A DNA stretch of 5,659 nucleotides from JAEELC01 sp963605425. Lineage in GTDB: Bacteria; Bacillota_I; Bacilli_A; Acholeplasmatales; Anaeroplasmataceae. The position numbers were made by a program, and so were the translations under genes. The notes beneath the pieces were generated by a model, which saw nothing but the letters and a program-made list of their open reading frames with translations, did no database searches and was not told where the DNA came from. Shown in pieces: positions 1 through 5,575 of the stretch. The number at the start of each line of letters is the position of its first letter. The first letter of the stretch is position 1. The stretch is taken from assembly GCA_963605425.1 (NCBI GenBank), contig CAVCUQ010000064.1:1-5659 (forward strand). Reading direction: 5' to 3'.

Positions 1-15
1 TATCATTCTTCTAAT

Positions 16-43
16 TTATCAACGATACAATAAATGGTATAAT
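16..43 (+). promoter_or_regulatory. Candidate SigA-type extended -10 promoter for the STAND NTPase gene
   Basis: A perfect TATAAT lies at 38-43, preceded by TG at 35-36 (TGnTATAAT, an extended -10). A -35 candidate TTATCA at 16-21 matches TTGACA at 4 of 6 positions with a 16-base spacer. Transcription would start near base 50, giving a leader of about 27 bases before the ATG at 77. The weak -35 fits an extended -10 promoter. The assignment comes from motif matching only. Confidence 0.65.
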
Positions 44-62
44 CTGATTAAAGATAGTGATT

Positions 63-71
63 GGTGGTGAT
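63..71 (+). promoter_or_regulatory. Ribosome-binding site of the STAND NTPase gene
   Basis: GGTGGTGAT matches the extended anti-Shine-Dalgarno complement GGAGGTGAT at 8 of 9 positions and ends five bases before the ATG at 77. Its pairing centre GGTGAT is shifted downstream compared with the usual AGGAGG core, but it supports the ATG at 77 as the start. Confidence 0.6.
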
Positions 72-76
72 TACAT

Positions 77-3000
77 ATGTCTTTTAAATTAGATGATCTT
101 GAAACATTTAAAATACATAGAAATAAAGTCTCTGAATCATTGACAAATAAATTCGTAGGTAGAGAGAAGGAAACTTCAGAACTTTGTGATTTATTATCTA
201 GTTATGATTTTATTGCTATAACAGGTTCCGCTGGAATAGGTAAAAGTTGTTTAGCAGTGGCTACAATAGAAAAGTACGTGTTAGAACATAAAAATGTTAC
301 AGTTTTATGTGTTAAAAGCTTTGGTGATTACGTTTCTGCTATCGAAGAATCAATTGAGGGCTCCAAGGAATATCTTTTTCTAATTGATGATGCAAACAAC
401 TATAAGAAACTTGATGAATTAATAGATTGCTTAAAATATCATAATCAAGGTAACGTAAAAGCAATTTTCACCATAAGAGATTATCTTAAAGGATGTATTG
501 ATAATAAGGTTGAATTTATTTATGAAATAGGCTTTCTAAGCGATGAAGACATCAAGAAAGCGATTAAAGAAAATACCCCAATTAGAAACGTAGAGTGGCT
601 TAATAAAATTGCAAACATCTCGAAAGGTAATATGAGATTTGCTTTTGTAATAGCAGAAGTTGCATTAAAAGATGAAAAAGGATTTGTTTCACTTTTTGAT
701 GTTAAAGACATAATGAACGCTTTCTATAAGGATCAAATTACAAAGATGAACAATTCTGATCACTTAATTATTACTGCAGGAATTATCTCTTTTTTTAAAA
801 GTGTCTATCTTAATCAATTGTTCTATATTTCACCAATCTTAAAAATTATTGGACTTACTAAACAAGAATTTTTGCTCGATACTGATGTTTTATTATCCAT
901 GGAACTTCTTGATGAATGTGTAGGAGTAGTTAAATTATCAGATCAATGCTTTGCTGATTTCCTTTTATATTATGTTTTTATTGAGAAGAAATATATCAGA
1001 ATTAAAGATTTAATAGTTCAAACTTATAAATACTATAAAAAGAGAATTATCGAATCTCTGAATTCTATTTTAAGTATGAGTCTTACTGAAGAGGTTGTTG
1101 CTTACGTTAAAAAGGAAGCATTTGAAGCTTGCAAGTTAATAGAAGATATTGAATTAAAACATGATATTGAAGTAGCCTTTGCACCTTTAGATTTAGATTA
1201 TGCTGTGATGGAGTTCAAAAAGGGTGTTGAGGATTATAGCGAGAAAAAGGATATAGAGTGGTGTCTAAGATTATTCAAAATACTTGCAAAGTCTAAATAT
1301 TGCAAAGTTGCTATAGAAGGTATTTTGATCTTATTAAAGAAGACAAATGAAAAGAAAGAAGATATTTATAAGGTAATAGATGAGGCATTTATACTTGACT
1401 ATGAAAGTTTGAAAAACTCATTTAAATATCTTGCTTTATTTGTAGATTACTTAAATGATAGAAGTATCTTTGATGTTCATTTTCTACCCTTAGTATCATC
1501 ATATTTAAAATATTCATTTAGAAATTCAAAATTTATAAATGTTGGTAAACTTGAGTTTGTTTCTTTTAATATAACTGACGACATAAATGGAATTATCCCT
1601 TTTAGAAGAAAATGTTGGGATTATATTTTTCATTATGGAGTTAATGTGGCTTTAGATACTATCATAGAATTTGCTCAGTCTCATATTGCTCAAAATGAAC
1701 AAGGGATTGTAAGTTCGGATCTTGATGCTATAAACTTTCACTTGCAAGGTTTAGAAGAAAAAGAATTAATTCAAGCTGTTTTATATGAAGTACTTAAAGT
1801 CGATGCAAAGAAATTTGACTTTGAGGAAAAAATATATTCTAGTCAGATTTATAGTGAATTACTTCATGTTTTATTAGAAAGAAAAAGTATTGGTCAAAAG
1901 AGTGAAACTTTTAAAATACATCATGTTGAACATGTAAATGATTTTTATAGAAAATACAAAATGAAGATCTTTGAAATGATTACGGGTATTAAACCTATTG
2001 CAAAATATTACTTAGAAAATATTAAAGATTTACTTTTAATTATTCTTGATAGTCTTAGTGAATTTCCGAAAGTTGTTGTAGATATATTTATTGAATACAA
2101 AATTTATCCAGTATTTGTTATAGAGAAAGCCTCAACAATTACAAATCTTAATGATTTGTATGAAATGATAAAAAACATTCATGACACTTCTTTAAGGGAT
2201 GAATATTTATATACATTTTATTCATTTATAAATGATTTAGATGATAATTATAAATTTGAGTTTGATAATTGGATAAAATTAAAAGATGACTGCAATGTTA
2301 CAGTATCTTTTCCAAGAAATGCTTTTTCTTTTAGAAAAATAGCTGAAAATTCTAATATTTCTTATTTGAAACTTATAAAGATAATTTTTAAGAAAAGAGA
2401 ATATAATGCAATACTTGCAAAGACATATTTATCATATCTGTTCTATAAAAATGAAACTTTTAAAGAAATACTTGATTTAGATAAGGATTTGGCTATAGAA
2501 ATATATGAATTTTTGATTGAACAAGGAGAAAATGATTATAGTAATAGAGTTCTTAATGAGATTATCAAAGTTAAGAAAAACTATATAAAGGAATTTGCTA
2601 AACGGTATGTAGAAAAAGGAATAGTAGATGAAGAAGGTATAGAAGAAATTATATTTGATGGAAATAATTATAAACCCTTTTTTAACACTTGCATAGAAGT
2701 TGGGAAAACTAAACAAGGCTATTTTATACCTTTCGCTTTACAAAGATTTATTTCATGTAATTTAGATAGACAAGAGATGATTAATTGGATTATTGATTAT
2801 ATTGATAAGAATAGGAATGATGATGAGTCAATGGAATCATTGTTTTCTATTCTGGCTGGAATAGATGATAATTATAGAAACAGTTTCATTGTTAAATATT
2901 ATGAGAAAGGTAAAAATGAAAAAGTTTTAAGATGTGCTTTGTTAGGTACTTGTGAATCTTATTCAGTTGCTTCTGCCGAGTCTTATTTTAATGCAAAGAT

Positions 3001-3781
3001 TAGAGGCCTTGAATCTTTAAAATCAGATTTAGTTAAGTGGACTAATTTGAATTTAATTTCATTTATTAATGAATTAATTGAAGAATACAATAATGAAATA
3101 ATTACTAATAAAATAAGTCAATTAGTTGAACATGTGGATACAGATTTGATGACGACTCTACGTGAAATTGATCTTAAAACTGAAGTTTCTCTAGGTGATG
3201 CTTTCAAATTATACTGTGAAGATGAAAAATTTCGCAAGGTCATTTCATCGGGATATGTTGAATATAAAGAAGGATGTTTTGTTTCTAATTCTAACGTTCC
3301 TATAAAATTTAAAGATGTTTTAAGTAATAAAAGAATTTTAGGCATTAAGATGGTTCAAACAAATGAAAGTGAACAAGTTAAATATGAGAAGTATTTATCA
3401 TCAATGAAAATAATTGAAAACAGATTTAATAATGAAAATATTGTTACTTTAGATGAATGTTTAATTAAACTTTTTGATGAACGTTCTTGGAGTCTAGATG
3501 ATTTTGAAAGAGAAACTTCTTTAAGTAGAGATATTTTTAGTAAAATTAAAAATAATAAAAGAAATAAACTTCAAAAAGTTACACTTATAAAAATATTAAT
3601 CGGATTAAAATTATTAAAGCCTGAAAGAGATTTTTTGTTAGAGCTTAATAATACTCAATTATCTAAATATGATGTTAATGATGTTTTATATAGTTTTATT
3701 CTAGACTCTAAAATTGATATAGATATGGCAGATGATTTACTTAAAAGTTTAGGAAAAGAAGGATTTATTAAAGAATTTTAA
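77..3781 (+). CDS. Large STAND/AAA+-type P-loop NTPase with a C-terminal degenerate HTH-like tail
   Basis: This is a 1,234-residue cytoplasmic NTPase with no signal peptide or membrane segments. Residues 27-30 (VGRE) open a STAND-like NTPase. Walker A is GSAGIGKS at 50-57 with K56. Walker B is LFLIDDAN at 100-107 with D104/D105. TIRD at 132-135 supplies a sensor-like Arg, and GNMRFAF at 184-190 stands where related NTPases carry GNPxLA. Residues about 225-300 look like a winged helix ending in KLSDQCFADFLLYYV. Residues 310-950 are helical and resemble a sensor superhelix. Residues 959-1008 recall the SWSGS...leSL segment of some STAND proteins. Residues about 1120-1220 carry SRDIFSKIKNNK and align by eye with the tail RLFSKIRSNK...FDLIIEYFI...YDIFEINEVL found on Bacillota macro- and VWA-domain proteins. 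STAND proteins sense ligands and trigger immunity or regulation. No effector domain is visible, so an antiphage role is inferred. The gene is monocistronic, with its own promoter and a likely terminator. Confidence 0.88.
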   Translation: MSFKLDDLETFKIHRNKVSESLTNKFVGREKETSELCDLLSSYDFIAITGSAGIGKSCLAVATIEKYVLEHKNVTVLCVKSFGDYVSAIEESIEGSKEYLFLIDDANNYKKLDELIDCLKYHNQGNVKAIFTIRDYLKGCIDNKVEFIYEIGFLSDEDIKKAIKENTPIRNVEWLNKIANISKGNMRFAFVIAEVALKDEKGFVSLFDVKDIMNAFYKDQITKMNNSDHLIITAGIISFFKSVYLNQLFYISPILKIIGLTKQEFLLDTDVLLSMELLDECVGVVKLSDQCFADFLLYYVFIEKKYIRIKDLIVQTYKYYKKRIIESLNSILSMSLTEEVVAYVKKEAFEACKLIEDIELKHDIEVAFAPLDLDYAVMEFKKGVEDYSEKKDIEWCLRLFKILAKSKYCKVAIEGILILLKKTNEKKEDIYKVIDEAFILDYESLKNSFKYLALFVDYLNDRSIFDVHFLPLVSSYLKYSFRNSKFINVGKLEFVSFNITDDINGIIPFRRKCWDYIFHYGVNVALDTIIEFAQSHIAQNEQGIVSSDLDAINFHLQGLEEKELIQAVLYEVLKVDAKKFDFEEKIYSSQIYSELLHVLLERKSIGQKSETFKIHHVEHVNDFYRKYKMKIFEMITGIKPIAKYYLENIKDLLLIILDSLSEFPKVVVDIFIEYKIYPVFVIEKASTITNLNDLYEMIKNIHDTSLRDEYLYTFYSFINDLDDNYKFEFDNWIKLKDDCNVTVSFPRNAFSFRKIAENSNISYLKLIKIIFKKREYNAILAKTYLSYLFYKNETFKEILDLDKDLAIEIYEFLIEQGENDYSNRVLNEIIKVKKNYIKEFAKRYVEKGIVDEEGIEEIIFDGNNYKPFFNTCIEVGKTKQGYFIPFALQRFISCNLDRQEMINWIIDYIDKNRNDDESMESLFSILAGIDDNYRNSFIVKYYEKGKNEKVLRCALLGTCESYSVASAESYFNAKIRGLESLKSDLVKWTNLNLISFINELIEEYNNEIITNKISQLVEHVDTDLMTTLREIDLKTEVSLGDAFKLYCEDEKFRKVISSGYVEYKEGCFVSNSNVPIKFKDVLSNKRILGIKMVQTNESEQVKYEKYLSSMKIIENRFNNENIVTLDECLIKLFDERSWSLDDFERETSLSRDIFSKIKNNKRNKLQKVTLIKILIGLKLLKPERDFLLELNNTQLSKYDVNDVLYSFILDSKIDIDMADDLLKSLGKEGFIKEF

Positions 3782-3789
3782 AATTAAAT

Positions 3790-3804
3790 TATTTTGTGAA
3801 AATA
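3790..3804 (+). other. Small AT-only hairpin just after the NTPase stop codon
   Basis: TATTTT (3790-3795), GTG, AAAATA (3799-3804) forms a perfect 6-bp stem of A-T pairs with a 3-base loop, nine bases after the stop codon. It is too weak to terminate transcription alone and could occur by chance in DNA this AT-rich. It could protect the mRNA 3' end. Confidence 0.2.
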
Positions 3805-3821
3805 CAAATTGACTTTATATT
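3794..3821 (+). promoter_or_regulatory. Alternative upstream promoter candidate for the DUF4417 operon
   Basis: TTGTGA at 3794-3799 (4 of 6 to TTGACA) and TATATT at 3816-3821 (5 of 6 to TATAAT) are separated by 16 bases. If active, the transcript would start near 3828 and include the composite hairpin at 3849-3891, making that hairpin a leader attenuator rather than only the terminator of the preceding gene. Chance matches are common at this AT content. Confidence 0.25.
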
Positions 3822-3848
3822 AGGAATAAATAATGAATTAAGCCATAT

Positions 3849-3891
3849 AAAGGCTATAAATGGTGTATTTTGATGAAATACAGGCCTTTTT
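3849..3891 (+). terminator. Composite hairpin with T-run: probable intrinsic terminator or attenuator
   Basis: An outer stem AAAGGC (3849-3854) pairs with GCCTTT (3884-3889). It encloses an inner stem TGTATTT (3864-3870) with AAATACA (3876-3882) around a TGATG loop, with a 9-base internal bulge on the left arm. A T-run (3887-3891) follows, partly used in the stem. Position between two genes and shape fit an intrinsic terminator for the NTPase gene, but the stem is interrupted and few unpaired T residues remain. AGCC (3841-3844) could instead pair with GGCT (3852-3855), which would break the outer stem. Confidence 0.5.
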
Positions 3892-3901
3892 AAACCTCAA
3901 G

Positions 3902-3907
3902 TATAAT
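3902..3907 (+). promoter_or_regulatory. Candidate -10 element for the DUF4417-toxin-immunity operon
   Basis: A perfect TATAAT lies 54 bases before the ATG at 3962 and just after the probable terminator. No good -35 is seen: the hexamer 17 bases upstream, TACAGG, matches TTGACA at two positions, and there is no extended -10 TG. If used, it may need an activator. The RNA would start near 3914, at the edge of the inverted repeat at 3915-3933. Confidence 0.45.
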
Positions 3908-3914
3908 AAAAACA

Positions 3915-3933
3915 GAACGAATTAGACACGTTC
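3915..3933. repeat. Inverted repeat GAACG-n9-CGTTC in the presumed operon leader
   Basis: GAACG (3915-3919) and CGTTC (3929-3933) are perfect 5-base inverted arms separated by nine bases. They lie directly after the TATAAT at 3902-3907 and 13 bases before the ribosome-binding site. The position suits either a repressor operator over the start site or a stem-loop at the 5' end of the mRNA. The arms are short, so chance is possible. Confidence 0.35.
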
Positions 3934-3945
3934 AATTTTATTTAC

Positions 3946-3952
3946 AGGAGGT
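3946..3952 (+). promoter_or_regulatory. Strong ribosome-binding site of the DUF4417 gene
   Basis: AGGAGGT lies nine bases before the ATG at 3962. It is a near-complete Shine-Dalgarno match and fixes the start codon. Confidence 0.85.
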
Positions 3953-3961
3953 TTAAAATAT

Positions 3962-4618
3962 ATGTCTAAAACAATTATTGATGATGGTTACTCGTCATAC
4001 CTAGTTGATGGTGCTACATTTGTTGGTAAGTACCAAATACCTGCTCTTTCAAAGCACGATGTGCTTATCATTCCCAAGGATATGATTCCATTTGATAAGA
4101 GACACACAATAAAGGAAAAAGATCTAGCGATCAATTTCTATATGCATGATGTGAAATTTAAACAAATTCTAAACTCCACAAGTAAGTATCTTGATGAACT
4201 TTCAAGATACAAAGCAGTTATTTCACCAGATTGCTCTCTTTATAGAGATATGCCGTTATGTTTACAGATTACTAATACGTATATGAATAGGGCAGTTGGC
4301 TTCTATCTTCAAAAACATGGTGTTTATGTAATACCTAATGTTAGGTGGGGTGATGAGAGGAGTTTTGAATTTTGCTTTGATGGAGTTCCTACTAATGATA
4401 TCGTATGCATTAGCACACATGGTTGTATTCGTGGGTATGAAAACAGGTTTTATTTTAGTCTTGGTCTCGAACAGATGATTAAGATTCTAAAGCCACGGGT
4501 TGTACTAGTACATGGCTCTATGCCAGATGATGTGTTCAAAGAATTTTATTCTAGGGCGAAGTTCGCTAACTATGAAAGCTATATCTCCAAGATGAAAGGA
4601 GGTAAGCACAATGGGTAG
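3962..4618 (+). CDS. DUF4417 domain-containing protein
   Basis: This 218-residue protein is recognisable as DUF4417 along most of its length, from LVDGATFVGKYQIPAL (14-29) and IPFDK (42-46) through the conserved core. Core landmarks are ISPDCSLYRDMPL (87-99), TNTYMNRAVGFYL (104-116), IPNVRWGDERSFEFCFDG (124-141), STHGCI (151-156) and LVHGSMPDD (182-190). No biochemical activity of the family is known to me. Members occur in Bacillota genomes, phages and mobile elements. The conserved Asn, Arg, Trp, Asp, Glu, His and Cys residues look enzyme-like, but that is inference. It is the first gene of a tight operon and its last codons overlap the next gene by eight bases. Its C-terminal KGGKHNG is encoded by the ribosome-binding site and start region of that gene. 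It is visibly less AT-rich than the upstream NTPase gene. It has no signal peptide or membrane segment. Confidence 0.9.
   Translation: MSKTIIDDGYSSYLVDGATFVGKYQIPALSKHDVLIIPKDMIPFDKRHTIKEKDLAINFYMHDVKFKQILNSTSKYLDELSRYKAVISPDCSLYRDMPLCLQITNTYMNRAVGFYLQKHGVYVIPNVRWGDERSFEFCFDGVPTNDIVCISTHGCIRGYENRFYFSLGLEQMIKILKPRVVLVHGSMPDDVFKEFYSRAKFANYESYISKMKGGKHNG
4595..4603 (+). promoter_or_regulatory. Ribosome-binding site of the toxin-like gene, inside the DUF4417 gene
   Basis: AAAGGAGGT lies inside the last codons of the DUF4417 gene, seven bases before the ATG at 4611. It is a near-perfect Shine-Dalgarno and is the main evidence that 4611 is a real independent start rather than an accidental Met in a split gene. 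Confidence 0.85.
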
Positions 4619-5096
4619 TGGAATATCTGGAAACTATAGTGGTACAAAACCAATAGAATCATCACAAATATATGCAGAGAGTTATGGTGTTACTCCTGAG
4701 ATGCTTCAATTTGATATTAATCGTGGTGTTTATGATGGAACATATGAAAAGAATCCTACAGCACAAAAGATAGAAGATGTTATAAATGGAGAGTATATAA
4801 TTTCTGAATCACGTGATCGATATTTAACATATGTCATAGATATGAATGATAACATTATTGTTGCTGAAAGAAATGGAAATGGATTCAAAGGCAAAGCAAC
4901 CCCTCATCCAACACTAATTGGAGGAAAGAATCCAAGAGTAAAAATGGCAGGAATTTTACACTTAGATAAAGGTAAAATTGTTTCATATGATAATATGAGT
5001 GGTCATTTTAAACCAAATATTAAATCGATGGATGTTGCCAAAAAGGTATTTGACAAGTTACCTAGTTATTTATTTAAAGGAGGAAAAAAACAATGA
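4611..5096 (+). CDS. Small protein resembling a polymorphic-toxin C-terminal domain (SGHFKPN motif)
   Basis: This 161-residue protein has no signal peptide and no secretion, LXG, MuF or repeat domain. It opens with GSGISGNYSGT (2-12) and YAESYGVTPEML (21-32), like the linker before toxin tips in Bacillota polymorphic toxins. It continues through KNPTAQKIEDVINGEYI (47-63) and TYVIDMNDNIIVAERNGNG (73-91) to ATPHPTLIGGKNP (96-108), KMAG (111-114) and YDNMSGHFKPN (126-136). The ordered set H-P-T-L-x-G-G, AG, G-x-I, N-x-SGH-[FY]-x-P is remembered from toxin-tip families; H99 and H132 are candidate functional residues. I cannot name the activity. Counting charges gives about +4, against about -7 for the next protein, as expected of a toxin/immunity pair. 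It overlaps the upstream gene by eight bases and the downstream gene by four (ATGA). It could also be a non-toxic standalone relative. Confidence 0.75.
   Translation: MGSGISGNYSGTKPIESSQIYAESYGVTPEMLQFDINRGVYDGTYEKNPTAQKIEDVINGEYIISESRDRYLTYVIDMNDNIIVAERNGNGFKGKATPHPTLIGGKNPRVKMAGILHLDKGKIVSYDNMSGHFKPNIKSMDVAKKVFDKLPSYLFKGGKKQ
5076..5083 (+). promoter_or_regulatory. Ribosome-binding site of the acidic putative immunity gene
   Basis: AAAGGAGG lies nine bases before the ATG at 5093, inside the 3' end of the toxin-like gene. Together with the ATGA stop-start overlap it indicates coupled but efficient translation, as expected where an antidote must be made along with its toxin. Confidence 0.85.
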
Positions 5097-5575
5097 AAAC
5101 ACTTGATTTAAGTATATGCAAAGAACTATTTGCACACGACTTTTTGAAAACTAGTCATGAGAAGTTTGTAAAATTGGATAAACTATCAGAAGAAATTTTG
5201 TCTAATAACAAGTGGGATGAAGTATATACGTGTTTTAATAAATATTTAAGAGAGAACTGTAAAACGGAAGATGATGTGATAAATTATGTTCTCTTTTTTA
5301 ATCGATATACCGGATTAAAATTTTCTATTCCAAGCGAATATGATCCATATGATCTTGTTGGTTACATCTATTCAATGGTTGATTTAGAAAAACGTTGGGA
5401 AGACTGTGGTGGTGATTTTGATGATTTTGCAAACGAGGCTTTAAAAATTGACTTATATCATGATCCTTATTATCAATTTTGGAGAGATCCTAAAATCATT
5501 GAAATTGCTGATAAATACAAGAAGGAAAGGATTAAGTCAAATGAGCCTAAAGGCAATAACAAATCAACTATTTAG
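5093..5575 (+). CDS. Acidic hypothetical protein, candidate immunity protein
   Basis: This 160-residue soluble protein belongs to no family I recognise. It appears mostly helical and has no signal peptide or membrane segment. Counting gives 31 Asp/Glu against 24 Lys/Arg. The negative charge and aromatic residues cluster in the second half: DPYD (84-87), RWEDCGGDFDDF (101-112) and YHDPYYQFWRDP (122-133). The last 20 residues are Lys/Asn-rich and probably disordered. They overlap the start of the next reading frame. Its role is inferred from position only: it directly follows, with an ATGA overlap and its own strong ribosome-binding site, a small basic toxin-like protein. Size, acidity and order (toxin then immunity) match cognate immunity proteins of polymorphic toxin loci. 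It could equally be an unrelated cargo gene. Confidence 0.75.
   Translation: MKTLDLSICKELFAHDFLKTSHEKFVKLDKLSEEILSNNKWDEVYTCFNKYLRENCKTEDDVINYVLFFNRYTGLKFSIPSEYDPYDLVGYIYSMVDLEKRWEDCGGDFDDFANEALKIDLYHDPYYQFWRDPKIIEIADKYKKERIKSNEPKGNNKSTI
5526..5531 (+). promoter_or_regulatory. Ribosome-binding site supporting the 3'-truncated last gene
   Basis: AAAGGA lies nine bases before the ATG at 5541, inside the putative immunity gene. It is weaker than the other sites in this operon but correctly spaced, and it is the main reason to treat 5541 as a real start. Confidence 0.5.

Noticed and set aside
17..27. TATC-AAC-GATA inverted repeat in the NTPase promoter
   Set aside because: Four-base arms in AT-rich DNA are expected by chance; it overlaps the weak -35 but there is no other sign of an operator.
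520..711. 63-codon reading frame on the - strand inside the NTPase gene
   Set aside because: It is an antisense shadow of a clear coding region, with low-complexity hydrophobic translation and no family resemblance.
2477..2716. 79-codon reading frame on the - strand, rich in Phe, Ile and Tyr
   Set aside because: The membrane-like appearance is the expected antisense reading of Lys/Glu/Asn-rich codons; it lies wholly inside the NTPase gene.
3118..3345. 75-codon reading frame on the - strand
   Set aside because: It is antisense within the NTPase gene and has no recognisable motif.
3809..3834. TTGACT with AATAAT as a promoter
   Set aside because: The spacer is only 14 bases, too short for a SigA promoter; the 3794-3821 pair has better spacing.
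3782..3961. A small RNA gene or type I/III antitoxin RNA in the intergenic gap
   Set aside because: No tandem repeats, no compact structured RNA and no dedicated promoter-terminator pair for a separate RNA; terminator and leader elements explain the gap.
77..5575. One single four-gene defence system combining the NTPase with the cassette
   Set aside because: A probable terminator, a separate -10 element and a composition step separate the two; co-function is possible but not supported by the sequence alone.
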